Assembly (NCBI GenBank): GCA_009731375.1
Contig: BJOX01000339.1
Location: forward strand, 7,983-67,965
Length of the DNA: 59,983 nucleotides
Origin: Paulinella micropora
Taxonomy: Eukaryota > Cercozoa > Imbricatea > Euglyphida
Reading direction: 5' to 3'
Shown one piece after another: positions 10,668-19,660 of this stretch. The translations under genes and the position numbers were made by a program. Within the stretch, counting starts at the first letter, position 1. Each line of letters starts with the position of its first letter. The notes below the pieces were generated by a model. That model saw only the letters and a list, made by a program, of their open reading frames with translations. It made no database searches and was not told the DNA's origin.

Positions 10668-10998
10668 ATTACATCCAGCACCCGTCATAGAAGTAGATGG
10701 TGGCGACCTTACACCCGAACTCAAAAACCGTGTGGTAGATGTTCAAATTAAGCAGGAAGAAAAAAAATTAGACCACGAATACGAAGACAACTGGGACTGT
10801 TGTATGTCTAAGCGAAAAACTGACAGCCGTCTTAGCAAGTATCTGTTTCAAATGGGTATCATTATTGCAATTATAACACTTTGTATCGTGAGGTTGTCTG
10901 AAAAGAACATTCCGTGTGAGACGGCCAACACTTATGTCGGTATTTTGACCTTACTTATCGGTATCTGCCTTCCTAGCCCATCTTCAAGTAAGAAGTGA
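10657..10998 (+). CDS. Hypothetical membrane protein (Polinton)
   Basis: 113 residues, intact. The N-terminal 60 residues are hydrophilic and acidic, then two hydrophobic segments at about 68-82 (MGIIIAIITLCIV) and 92-108 (TYVGILTLLIGICLPSP), ending in SSSKK. This suggests a two-pass membrane protein. Similar small membrane proteins with a LPSP-like end occur in polinton-like viruses and related giant-virus genes, but I cannot verify that here. It overlaps the fibre gene start-to-stop, so the two may share a transcript. Confidence 0.6.
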   Translation: MPPRLHPAPVIEVDGGDLTPELKNRVVDVQIKQEEKKLDHEYEDNWDCCMSKRKTDSRLSKYLFQMGIIIAIITLCIVRLSEKNIPCETANTYVGILTLLIGICLPSPSSSKK

Positions 10999-11235
10999 GC
11001 ATTCATATAAGTGGATTTTATACCAAGAAGCATCGTTTGAGCAAATTAAAGGAATGACTTCATCAAAACTCACACACCAATCACTAAAAGGTTTATACAC
11101 ACATTTAAGTTTGGTTTCTATTCCTTTTTGAATACACCACACACAACTTTCATTTTTTTTATCACTGACCCGTGAATAGAAATCACAAGCAGTCCGACAT
11201 AACACAGAGCACACAAATAATAATATCAATAACAT
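10984..11235 (-). CDS. Hypothetical small secreted Cys-rich protein (Polinton)
   Basis: 83 residues on the minus strand, convergent with the membrane-protein gene and overlapping its last 15 bases. MLLILLFVCSVLCRTA looks like a signal peptide. The mature part has six cysteines (CDFYS, CVWCIQ, LKCVY, WCVSF, ICSND, YECS), suggesting disulfides. Not recognised. It is the only leftward frame in the structural block, but it fills a gap that otherwise has no gene, which supports it modestly. Confidence 0.45.
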   Translation of the reverse strand: MLLILLFVCSVLCRTACDFYSRVSDKKNESCVWCIQKGIETKLKCVYKPFSDWCVSFDEVIPLICSNDASWYKIHLYECSLLT

Positions 11236-11271
11236 AATATATTATACAACATATAGAAACAAAAAACACAA

Positions 11272-11634
11272 ATGGCGGACTATAAATTTCAAAAGATTAT
11301 TTTTCTGAGTAATGATTTTGCGGGCGGTAGCAAAACATTTGACAAAACCATTAAATTGAACTTTACCCCAACTAGAATGAATGTTAAGTTTATCCATTAT
11401 ATGAATGATATGACTGAAACGAAAACAAAAATTCTTCATATGGACCGAATTGGAATCATTGGCACATTCGCTGATAGCAACACCGCAAACATTTCCAATC
11501 TTAGCTACAACTTGGGGATTATTAATTGGACCGATGGACAATACAGTTTTAGAGTGCTTAAAACAGACAATGGCAGTATTGAAACTGACCAACTAGCTGG
11601 AAGAATTGTTATTTGTTTAGAATTTTTGGCTTGA
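11272..11634 (+). CDS. Hypothetical protein upstream of the packaging ATPase (Polinton)
   Basis: 120 residues, intact, beginning MADYKFQKIIFLSNDFAGG. Beta-rich composition with alternating hydrophobic residues and no membrane segment, so a small capsid-associated or assembly protein is possible. It ends 13 bases before the ATPase start codon and shares its direction, suggesting cotranscription. A TATA-like ATAATATATTATAC lies about 40 bases upstream of the ATG. No family recognised. Confidence 0.6.
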   Translation: MADYKFQKIIFLSNDFAGGSKTFDKTIKLNFTPTRMNVKFIHYMNDMTETKTKILHMDRIGIIGTFADSNTANISNLSYNLGIINWTDGQYSFRVLKTDNGSIETDQLAGRIVICLEFLA

Positions 11635-11647
11635 CGAAAATATAGTG

Positions 11648-12472
11648 ATGGAAAAAATTAACGATATACGAGTTAGACCAGTCAAGCAAAACGGAGATGG
11701 CGACAAGTTGGCAAAAGGATATAAGTTATTTGATGAGCCTTATTCTAACATATTTTTGCTTGCCAGAAAAAAATCGGGGATGACAACGGCACTGTTTGAA
11801 ATCCTGAAACGAACAACCGACAAAAAAACGAGGATTGTCATTATCGCCAGCACAATACACAAGGACCACATCTACAAAGAAATGGTTAAGCACTTCAAGA
11901 AGAAGGGAAACCCGATGGCGATATACACATATTTGAAAACGGACGGATATAGTGTTATTGATTACGAGTTAGACAAGCTAAATAAACCAGACGAGGAGCA
12001 AGAAGAAGGCGAGATTGTTCAAGACGGTAAAGATGAAGTAGAAAAGCCGAAGTTTTTATATTTTGGAAAAGAGGAAAAGAAGAAGCAGGGACAAGCACCA
12101 GCAGAAAGACCGAGCAAATACATCATACCAGAAGTTGTTTTCGTGCTAGATGACCTCGGCTCAGGTTTAAGGGATAAGTCCGTAAGCGACCTGTTGAAAA
12201 AAAATAGACACTACAAGTCAAAGGTGATTATGAGCTCACAGTATCTAAACGACTTACGACCAGAGGCGCTTAAACAACTGGACTACCTCCTTATTTTTCC
12301 AGGTCAGAGTGTTGATAAAATAGAACTCGTGTATAAGCATCTGGACCTCGGCTACGACCTTGAATACTTCATTGAAAAATATCACGAGGCGACCAAGGAA
12401 CGGTTTAACTTTTTGTATGTTGATGCGGTATCTGATGAATTACGAAAGAACTTCAATATTCGATTAAAGTAA
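11648..12472 (+). CDS. FtsK/HerA-type genome-packaging ATPase with altered Walker A (Polinton)
   Basis: Motor ATPase that pumps DNA into the capsid. About 274 residues; the ATG at 11648 is used. The P-loop region near residue 37 reads LLARKKSGMTTAL: Met occupies the position normally held by the catalytic Lys in GK(S/T), which should abolish nucleotide hydrolysis. Walker B is VVFVLDDLGS at about residue 170, followed by a Gln-containing SSQYLNDL motif. An acidic insert (EEQEEGEIVQDGKDEVEKPK) lies between them. Position just before the small virion proteins and protease matches Polinton gene blocks. The frame is intact, so the Lys change is the only visible lesion; it could also be a base-call error. 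Confidence 0.87.
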   Translation: MEKINDIRVRPVKQNGDGDKLAKGYKLFDEPYSNIFLLARKKSGMTTALFEILKRTTDKKTRIVIIASTIHKDHIYKEMVKHFKKKGNPMAIYTYLKTDGYSVIDYELDKLNKPDEEQEEGEIVQDGKDEVEKPKFLYFGKEEKKKQGQAPAERPSKYIIPEVVFVLDDLGSGLRDKSVSDLLKKNRHYKSKVIMSSQYLNDLRPEALKQLDYLLIFPGQSVDKIELVYKHLDLGYDLEYFIEKYHEATKERFNFLYVDAVSDELRKNFNIRLK

Positions 12473-12506
12473 TTTTATTATTTATTTTTTTCTATATATT
12501 ATATAG

Positions 12507-12821
12507 ATGCCAACATCACCAGTGATTATTTCACAACCATCGGGATACAATATCAGCTACAATCCAAGCCCAGTCAGTATGCCACAAGCGGGAGGAAGAA
12601 AGAAGAAGGGAAAAAAGAAACAAACAGGAGGAAAAGTTAATTGGAAAAAAGTCGGACAAGCGATAGTGGATGCTAATAGGTTTATCAAGAAGAACCAATT
12701 GATTTCAAGGGGTGCTACTTTTCTTAGCGATGTCGGAGTGCCTTATGCGGACCGTGTAGCGAAGGCTGCGATGAAGCAAGGATACGGCAAGCAACGAGGA
12801 GGAGCCGTTAAATTTCGTTAA
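12507..12821 (+). CDS. Small basic virion or DNA-condensing protein with GG cleavage-like sites (Polinton)
   Basis: 104 residues, very Lys/Gly-rich. Three Gly-Gly sites follow short segments (QAGGRKKK, QTGGKVNW, QRGGAVKF), resembling sites cut by viral Ulp1-type proteases. The middle has FIKKNQLISRGATFLSDVGV and ends GYGKQRGG. This pattern, a short amphipathic segment then GYG plus basic residues, is frequent in minor virion proteins of polinton-like viruses and related giant viruses. Likely a substrate of the protease at 14207. TATATATTATATAG precedes the ATG directly. Confidence 0.65.
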   Translation: MPTSPVIISQPSGYNISYNPSPVSMPQAGGRKKKGKKKQTGGKVNWKKVGQAIVDANRFIKKNQLISRGATFLSDVGVPYADRVAKAAMKQGYGKQRGGAVKFR

Positions 12822-12906
12822 CCCCTCCATTGTGGTTCTGTATTAAACTAAATCTTGTATTATTTTTTTTACTAATAATATATACAATATGAAGACCAAA
12901 ACTCGT

Positions 12907-12931
12907 GGAGGTGCGGAGGCGAAGTCTCTGC
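12907..12931 (+). repeat. GGAGGTGCGGAGGCG repeat copy
   Basis: GGAGGTGCGGAGGCGAAGTC and TCTGC, nearly identical to 19630-19655 and related to 5791-5808. It lies at the 5' end of the frameshifted gene, near where its frame is lost. Confidence 0.55.
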
Positions 12932-13076
12932 GAAAAAACGACCTCCGAGGATATACAGAACCAAAGATGGCCGACCATATATTAAAGTGAAAGGCAAACG
13001 AGCATATCTCAACTTTGGCGAGAAAACGAATGACCTTTTAACACTTCAAATCGTTAAACTGTTTTTGAAATATATG

Positions 13077-13132
13077 AAAGGGGATACCCCTTTCAAACCC
13101 CACAGGCGGGGTCGTAGGGGCGGAGTCCCTAC
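13077..13132. repeat. Composite triple-hairpin repeat, in frame inside a gene
   Basis: Three consecutive stem-loops: AAAGGGGATACCCCTTT, then CCCC-ACAGGC-GGGG, then GTAGGG...CCCTAC. The same three-hairpin order occurs at 14450-14506. GC content is far above the surrounding AT-rich DNA. It adds Pro/Arg/Gly-rich residues without breaking the frame. Confidence 0.7.
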
Positions 13133-13406
13133 AAAAGAGCGAATAGTTAAGTCCGAATTCAATTGTCTTGAACACGAGAACCGCAACGAGATACAAAACA
13201 ACCTGCTGAAAAAATATGAACTAATACACGAGCAGGAGGAAAAGGAAAAGAAGTTAAGAGAACAGGCAGAAGATGAGAAGAAAAGAATGGAGAGGAAGGA
13301 GAATGCGGAAATGAAGGAAAGACAAGAAGAATTAATAAGGGAGGCGAACAGAGAGCAGAAACTTATAGAGGATGTAAAATTTGAATAAGATAGAAAAAAT
13401 AATTTA

Positions 13407-14210
13407 ATGCTATTACCACCACCACAGTTCCAACCTCAATACATACAAGCACCACCACAAGCACCGCCACAAGCACCACAACTAGGACCACCACAAGCAC
13501 CACAACTAGGACCACCCCAAGCACCACAACTAGGGCCACCCCAAGCACCACAAGCACCACCACAAGCACCCCAAGCACCAGAAGAAAAACAGATGCCGTT
13601 GAAAACAAAAGAAGAGAAAAAGGCTGAAAAGGAATTAAAAGAAAAATATATTGAATTAATGAAGAAAGCGGGCGTTGCAACTAAATTTATTAAAAGTTTG
13701 AGCAAAACAGAATTTATCAAACTTGGCACTGGAATAGAAAAAGCGATAGCCGATGCCCAATCAGCAGATGAGCAGAAAGAACTGGCTGAACAATACAAAA
13801 AAGAATTAGAACAAGAAAAAAAACTAGCGGAGGCCAAAGCGAAACACTTTGAAATTAAAGACAAAATATCATACATATCCGCAGGTTTAAGAAATGATTA
13901 CAAGTATCCGAAATTGGACATACCCAAAACTTTGGGCCCTGCTTTGGAAAAAGAAATGAAAGCTCGGGGCAAACCACCACCAAAAAAAGTTAAAGGAAAA
14001 CACACGACAGCGGGTATGGCACAAGTTATAGTAGATGAAGGTATTGATTTAGGAATAGACCAGAATGAAATGAGAAAGAAACTCGCTGATTATTTGGGAA
14101 TAAACCAAACGGGTGCTGGGGCAAAAACGATGGAGGAATTAATACACAAACATTTAACGATAGCAACAATTAAGAAATATTTAAAGAAGGGTAAATACAG
14201 GAAAAAATGA
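13407..14210 (+). CDS. Proline-rich repeat protein (Polinton)
   Basis: 267 residues, intact. Residues 8-52 are tandem repeats built on PPQAPQLG, encoded by CCACAAGCACCACAACTAGG-type units. A Lys/Glu coiled-coil region follows (55-150), then a folded-looking C-terminus with DYKYPKLDIPKTLG, a region around TTAGMAQVIVDEGIDLG, and a basic end KKYLKKGKYRKK. Not recognised. It overlaps the protease gene by four bases (ATGA), implying tight coupling. Possibly a scaffold or core protein. Confidence 0.6.
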   Translation: MLLPPPQFQPQYIQAPPQAPPQAPQLGPPQAPQLGPPQAPQLGPPQAPQAPPQAPQAPEEKQMPLKTKEEKKAEKELKEKYIELMKKAGVATKFIKSLSKTEFIKLGTGIEKAIADAQSADEQKELAEQYKKELEQEKKLAEAKAKHFEIKDKISYISAGLRNDYKYPKLDIPKTLGPALEKEMKARGKPPPKKVKGKHTTAGMAQVIVDEGIDLGIDQNEMRKKLADYLGINQTGAGAKTMEELIHKHLTIATIKKYLKKGKYRKK

Positions 14211-14995
14211 AGAAGAAGGATTATGTAAGTAGCTTAGTAAATGAAATGAGAAGCGACCCAAATATTAAAAATCAAGTTTCAAATAATCTCGGTATTCAAC
14301 CAACCGAGGAAGTTCAACCGCCAGAAGTTCAACAGCCAGAAAATATGCCAGAAGTTCCAACACCAGAAGTTCAAACACCAGAAGTTCAGCCGTCAGAAGT
14401 TCAGCCGTCAGAATTTCAACCGTCAGAAGTAGATGGAGCAGTAGAAGCAGGGGACTTCGTCCCCCGCACCCCCTCCGATGGGGTCGTAGGGGCTGGAAGC
14501 CCCTACAGAGGTTTAATGACGGACGAAATAGACAACATTATGAAAAAGCACGAATGGTATATCGGCACGGTAGCCTGCAATGAAATAAACAAACTGAAAC
14601 CAGAAAAAAGAAAGAATTATGGATTTATTATGAACTTGGATAAGTCTAGCCAACCAGGCTCACATTGGATTGCTGTTTACTGCTCCTTAAATGGCGATAG
14701 AAGTATAGAGATATATGACCCACTCGCACTGTATAATCCGACTGAGCTATTTCTACACCAAATGAAACAGCTTATTGACAAGAGTAAGCCGAGCACATAT
14801 CTGCTTATGAAGGTCAATCAAGTTAAAAACCAAAGTGATACGAGCACAACCTGTGGGTGGCATAGTATTAGATTTTTGTTAGAGCGGGCGAAAGGGAACC
14901 GCTTTAAATTCGCCAGCGGTTGGACAGACTTAAAAGAAAAAGAAGCGGAGGAGTTGAAAACACAGAACGGCTACGGCTTTGACACTTTTATCTAG
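14207..14995 (+). CDS. Ulp1/adenovirus-type cysteine protease (Polinton)
   Basis: Maturation protease that trims virion precursors. 262 residues. The N-terminal 100 residues are a Pro/Glu/Val repeat region (PEVQTPEVQPSEV) plus an in-frame hairpin insert (14450-14506). The catalytic domain covers 105-262: His in SHWIAVYCS, Asp in IEIYDPLA, and Cys in QSDTSTTCGWHSIRFLL, with Gln seven residues before the Cys as in C5/C48 proteases. All catalytic positions are present and the frame is intact, so this is among the best preserved genes here. The start overlaps the previous gene by 4 bp. Candidate substrates carry Gly-Gly sites (12507, 15095, 20219 genes). Confidence 0.9.
   Translation: MKKKDYVSSLVNEMRSDPNIKNQVSNNLGIQPTEEVQPPEVQQPENMPEVPTPEVQTPEVQPSEVQPSEFQPSEVDGAVEAGDFVPRTPSDGVVGAGSPYRGLMTDEIDNIMKKHEWYIGTVACNEINKLKPEKRKNYGFIMNLDKSSQPGSHWIAVYCSLNGDRSIEIYDPLALYNPTELFLHQMKQLIDKSKPSTYLLMKVNQVKNQSDTSTTCGWHSIRFLLERAKGNRFKFASGWTDLKEKEAEELKTQNGYGFDTFI
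14450..14506. repeat. Composite triple-hairpin repeat, in frame inside the protease gene
   Basis: GGGGACTTCGTCCCC, then CCCC-TCCGAT-GGGG, then GTAGGGG...CCCCTAC, the same arrangement as 13077-13132. It encodes a Pro/Gly-rich linker before the catalytic domain. Confidence 0.7.
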
Positions 14996-15060
14996 GTAAT
15001 TATCGACTACATCGATAGATGTAAAACAAAAAAATATATTTTCCTATATATAGTTTTTGA

Positions 15061-15094
15061 GGTCGTAGGAGGTTTTTGAAAAAAAGTTCCTACA
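15061..15094 (+). promoter_or_regulatory. CGTAGG hairpin leader of the minor capsid gene
   Basis: GGTCGTAGGAGG, a short T-run, an A-run, then TTCCTACA directly before the ATG at 15095. A TATATATAG lies about 10 bases upstream of it. The layout matches 18264-18300. Confidence 0.5.
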
Positions 15095-15906
15095 ATGGAG
15101 TATAGGGGAGGCAGGAGCTCTAACATTTACTATGTCAACAGCAAAAATAGGATAAACGGCACAGACAGTGATTTCACTCACTCCATTGATATGAAATCGC
15201 TAGACAACCCGACACATTGTAAAATTCTTCATATCTATGTGCCGAAATCGTATTACTCTGTGGCGAGTCCTTACAATACTTTTATTCTGAGTGAGAATGG
15301 CAACGAGGCAGTCATTACGATACCCGAAGGCAACTACACGATGAACAACTTAAACAATAAGCTTGCCGAAGTGCTAACCGCAGAAAGCCCGAACGACTAT
15401 ACATATACAATAACAAGCAACAACACAAACACCGACCCAGAAGACGGCAAGCTAACATTCACCGTAGCTAACAATCCCATTAACATTCAACCGCGGATTG
15501 TGTTTGATGACGAAACTCGCATCCACGAAATTATGGGGTTTGAGAGGTCCTCTACTTACTTCTTCGCTAATAATACACTGAGGTCTCCAAATGTCATAAT
15601 ATTGACTGGCGAAAAAACACTGTATCTACAAAGCGACCTCGTTGGGGAAGGTGATAATCACGTGCTCCAAGAAATATACACAGCGAACGAAATCCAATTC
15701 GGCTCTGTTATCTATGACGGCTCGGGCAGTGAATACGGAAAACGGCTATCTACGAGTTCAAGCAATGTGTATCGGTTTTACTTAAGTGACGAAAACGACC
15801 AATTAACCTAAACGGTTTGGGTATCGTAATGACATTGTTGATTTACAGGGAAACTAATTATTTTAATTTATTTACATCATTTTTTAATTTGTTAAAATCT
15901 AGATAA
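15095..15906 (+). pseudogene. Penton-like minor capsid protein, C-terminal frameshift (Polinton)
   Basis: Single jelly-roll vertex protein of Polinton/virophage capsids. It begins MEYRGGRSSNIYYVNSKNR (note a GG site) and carries conserved-looking blocks: VPKSYYSVASPYNTFILSE and IPEGNYTMNNLNNKLAEVL. The open frame stops at 15811, about 30 residues short. From 15808 the next frame encodes LNGLGIVMTLLIYRE and runs to TAA at 15906, a plausible penton C-terminus, so a one-base shift near 15800 broke it. Located between protease and major capsid, as in many Polintons. Confidence 0.78.
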
Positions 15907-15942
15907 TTTAATTTAAACAAAAGTGAATATATATGAATAAAG

Positions 15943-16597
15943 ATGACAACAAGATATAAAAATGGAAAAATATATCGTATTGTTGGTGGAGAAGGAAAGC
16001 AATACATAGGAAGCACTTGTATTCAATTGAGTAAGCGAATTTACCAACACAAACAACTAGCGAACAGAAAACCTGAACATCCATTATATTAATATTTTAA
16101 TGAGATAGGATGGGATAATGCACGTATTGTGCTCGTTGAAGAATATGAATGTAATAATAAAGAACAGTTGCTATCGAGAGAGCAATATTGGATTGAACAA
16201 TTAAAACCAGACCTAAATAAGCGGGATGCTGATGCTATATGCGAGCACGGAAAATATAGATATTATTGTGTCTCGTGTAATGGAAAAGGTATATGCGAGC
16301 ATAAAAAAAGACAAGAACGGTGTATTGAATGTAAGGGTAGTCAAATCTGCCAACACGAAAAAATAAATTCAAGATGTATTGAGTGTGGTGGTGGCGAAAT
16401 ATGTAATCATCAAAAAAGAAAAAGATGGATGTATAGAATGTAAGCCGAATAATTTTTGCGAACACAAAAAAATAAGGGGAAATTGTGCTGAATGTGGTGA
16501 GTGGGAATGTAATGTGTGTAATATAAATCTAAGTAGCAGGAGGAATTTTAATAATCATATGATTTCAAAAAGACATATTAATAAGACTAATAATTAA
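15943..16597 (+). pseudogene. GIY-YIG protein with repeated C/H zinc modules, broken (Polinton)
   Basis: Starts with NGKIYRIVGGEGKQYIGSTC, a clear GIY-YIG nuclease signature, then LSKRIYQHKQ. In-frame TAA at 16090-16092 interrupts the nuclease domain; a C-to-T change from CAA would explain it. After LVEEYECNNKEQLLSREQYW come about five repeats of the form ICEHKKRQERCIECKG (16231-16490), Cys/His zinc-binding modules known from giant-virus proteins. A frameshift lies near 16425. The gene ends with a C2H2-like finger (CNVCNINLSSRRNFNNH). Homing-type nuclease role is inferred. It lies between the two capsid genes. Confidence 0.8.
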
Positions 16598-16673
16598 TTT
16601 TAGAATTATTTATTTTTTATCGTATTACAATATATAACGACCTTTTGAAAAAATTAAAAAACAAGAAGACCAA

Positions 16674-18199
16674 ATGCCGACACTCTGGGGTGGGGAATTG
16701 GATTTTAGCAGGACTGACTACATCAGTGCTTCTTATCGTTTGAATAAGCTTACCCCTCGTGAGGGTTCTATTAATATCACTGTGTCTACCGCAGGAGGAC
16801 AGGAAAGCAACTTTGACCTTATCAGCCGTCCGTTTAACTTGGCTCGCTCTGTTTTGAGTTTTAATTATGCTCCTGATGCGAAGGCGGCGAACTACAATAA
16901 ATGCTTTATGGACTGTCTGGCCCCAATTAGGCAGATTCAATTGATTACTAGGGGCGGTGTTTATCTGTGCGACATTAACGAAGTCGGAAATGTAACTAAG
17001 ATGATTTGGAAACCCGAAACCTCCATCGATGATTTACTTGCTTTGGAAAACCACGACAATGGAAGTGGAGCTGGTTGTATGCTTCAAAAATGTAATGCTA
17101 CAACTACATTTCAACCCGCTAGCGATGCTACAAGGTTGGCAGCATTACAAGCAGCATTGGCCGCTTCGGCAGTAGCAGGAAATGCTGCTGGAGACATTAA
17201 TGCGGGAATTGATGTTGCTAAGGCTCAGGTTCAGGGCGCATTAAAGGCTTGGATGTCACAACCTTCTACAAATGCTCGCCGACACGATGATTCCCTTATT
17301 GCGAATGAGACTGGCACGAGTAAGTTCGTTAATGTTGCTTTTAATGAGGCTAAGTATTTCTCAGCTGGAACTATTAACAATGCCAGCCCGAGTGTTAATG
17401 TTAAGATTAATCTTGGAATGCTTTACAATACTATTTTCGCTCTGGATAAAACTATTATGTTTCCAGAAATTTTGACTTTGCGGATTGTTTGGCAACAGAC
17501 ACCCAAAATCTTTTATTATAACAATGATGCTCTTTCTACTGGTGGTGGCACTGTTGCGGTGGCGGATTCAAATGTTACTATTACTAATCTCAGCCTGTTC
17601 TTAGCTGTCGAGACTAACCCCGATGTCGTTCAATCAATTCAACAGAAGATTATGAGCCCCGAAGGTATGAGCTTCAACATTGATTATCCTTATTTGTATA
17701 AAAATACTGTCGGAGTGGCTTCAACTTCTCAAAATGTTATCCTTAGATTTGACAGAGGCCACGGACGACGAATTAAGAAGATTTATCATTCTGTATTCAA
17801 CACAATCGAAAATAAGAACACTGCTTATGACAATAGCAACCTGCTCGGTTCTAAGGTCCAAACTTTTTATACTACACTAGACGGAGCACGACTTCAAGAA
17901 TTCAATGTTGATTGTCAAACTGAAAACTAGAAGACTATATGTATCTTAAACCGAAGTTGGAAGGCTCTTCTTTGATGAATAGCAATGTTTATCAATACAA
18001 CTGGGTTTGGTGCGATAGCTTTGACAATACCCGACCGTTGTGGAGCAAGGACCAAAATGAAATCAGCGGATTAAGTCTAGACACCGAGCGACGATGGGAG
18101 TTTATTGCTACCACTGCCAATATTGCGGCTAATCATTACACATTTGTCGTAACTCAGCAAGAAGTAAATGTCAGAAACGGCACCATTACTAGAACCTAA
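16674..18199 (+). pseudogene. Double jelly-roll major capsid protein, one frameshift (Polinton)
   Basis: Main shell protein, about 508 residues when both frames are counted, normal for polinton-like viruses. The first frame (16674-17930) begins MPTLWGGELDFSRTDYISAS and contains the N-terminal jelly roll plus SFNIDYPYLYKNTVGVAS. It ends at a TAG that appears only because one base seems missing in the A-run just before 17928. The next frame continues from about 17931 to 18199 with NSNVYQYNWVWCDSFDN and HYTFVVTQQEVNVRNG, the end of the second jelly roll. Assignment rests on position, length, and the overall Polinton-type capsid pattern. A promoter-like AATATATAAC lies about 45 bases upstream. 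Confidence 0.82.
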
Positions 18200-18250
18200 A
18201 CCCCATCCGTTGAAGTAATATTTAAAAATTTAGATTTATTTTTTTCATAT

Positions 18251-18300
18251 AATATACGAAGCTTGTCGTAGGTGGTTTTTTTATAAAAAAAGCTCCTACT
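18251..18300 (+). promoter_or_regulatory. AATATACGAA motif plus CGTAGG hairpin leader
   Basis: AATATACGAA (18251-18260), then TGTCGTAGGTGG, T-run, A-run and CTCCTACT ending directly at the ATG 18301. It combines the decamer seen before the fibre gene with the hairpin seen before the penton gene. Confidence 0.5.
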
Positions 18301-19560
18301 ATGACCACCCACCAACGAAATTTAGTCGCACAAGATGATGGAGGGAATTTTGTTAATTTGAAATGTGGAACTTATGGAGAACTAAAAACAAAATTAACAG
18401 ATGACAACTTGACAGCATTCGGTGAAATATCCGCAGCACAATACACACCGATTATTCAAGAGACATTTATGTATAATGTAAATTCTGCTAAATGGGATAG
18501 TGCTATTGTTAATTCTACTGTTGAAATGAAGAATTCAATGGCTAGCATATCAACAACTGCCGTGGCAGGGGCTAGCGGATACATTCAATCAAAAAAAAGA
18601 ATTAAATATCGTGCTGGTATGGGAGTGTGTGTAAGATTTACTGCCTTATGGACTACAACGGAGGCTAAGGGTGCTCAATATCTTGCTACGGTTGGATTAG
18701 GTGATAATGCTTTTACAGATGGATTTTTCTTTGGTAGAGAAACTGGAGTAATGAAAATATATCATTGTAGAGGAGGGGCGCTGGTTAATTCTTATGCTCA
18801 ATCAACTTGGAATATTGATAAGGCTGATGGTAAAACATATCTACCCGCAATTGATTTTACGAAGGGTAATGTTTTTCAAATTAAGTTTCAGTATTTAGGG
18901 TTTGGTCAAGTATCTTTTTATATTGAAAATCCAAATACGGGAGATTTTCAAATGGTTCATGCCATTCGTTATGCTAACACACAAACTTTAACTACACTGA
19001 ATAATACTACTCTACCTTTTTCAACCTATATAATGAATGTTGGTGGAGTTGTAGCAGTCCAAAATATTAAAGTCGCTAGTGTTGGATGCTTCATTGAAGG
19101 AACGGAAATTATGAGAGGTATTCCGTTTATTTATGAAAGAACCGCCAATGCGACCAATGCTGTTGCTCATGTTTTTACAATGTGAAATGATGCGACTGCC
19201 GCAGGTGGTGCTCTTACCAATTATAGTATAGTTTATCCGCGACGACTAACTATCTTAAATACGGACTCTAAGACTAGTTGTATTATTAAAGTAATAAAAA
19301 ATGCTACTCTGACAAATGCTGTCTATGCTGAAAATAATGCTAATACAAGTCTGGTTTCATTTGATACTTCGGCGACTGTGGCTAATGGAAATACCATTGC
19401 GGTTATCTTTGTAAATTTGAGTAGTGCTGAGACTGTNNNNNNNNNNTATTATGACTTGGACGATATGCTACCAGGTGATAGATTAACCATAACGTCACAA
19501 GCAACATCTGCTCAAACGATAAGTATTCAGTATGCTCTTACTTGGTTAGAAGACCCGTAG
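18301..19560 (+). pseudogene. Second large virion protein, phage-tail-like, one nonsense codon (Polinton)
   Basis: 420 codons in a single frame, cut by TGA at 19183-19185; a G-to-A change from TGG would explain it. Ten N lie at 19437-19446. Blocks such as GYIQSKKRIKYRAGMGVCV, FFGRETGVMKIYHC and QIKFQYLGFGQVSFYIENP match a layout I associate with phage-like and giant-virus structural proteins. The beta-rich composition fits a spike or surface protein. It follows the major capsid gene with its own promoter-like leader. The exact family is not assigned. Confidence 0.65.
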
Positions 19561-19597
19561 ATTATTTTTAGAAATATTTTATTTTTTCAATAGTATA

Positions 19598-19655
19598 GAA
19601 CCTTTTTTTAAAAAAAGCTTCACCAAAAACGGAGGTGCGGAGGCGGAGTCTCTGC
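19598..19655 (+). promoter_or_regulatory. A/T hairpin plus GCGGAG repeat before the zinc-ribbon gene
   Basis: GAACC, T-run, A-run, GCTTCACCAAAAA (19598-19629) equals the leader of the integrase on the other strand. It is followed by GGAGGTGCGGAGGCGGAGTC and TCTGC (19630-19655), five bases before the ATG at 19661. Confidence 0.5.
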
Positions 19656-19660
19656 TATAC

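Larger units (their letters stand above)
12889..13388 (+). pseudogene. Hypothetical charged protein with an N-terminal DNA-binding-like module, frameshifted (Polinton)
   Basis: The ATG at 12889 opens a frame that stops near 12988. The intended frame appears to resume near 12925 and runs to 13388. The resumed part starts with IYRTKDGRPYIKVKGKRAYL, similar in layout to small AP2/arm-type beta-sheet DNA-binding modules; the same layout occurs in the split gene at 34045-34268. A coiled-coil Glu/Lys-rich tail (residues 80-150) follows. A composite hairpin repeat (13077-13132) is translated in frame between the two parts as an Arg/Gly-rich insert. Function unknown. Confidence 0.5.
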
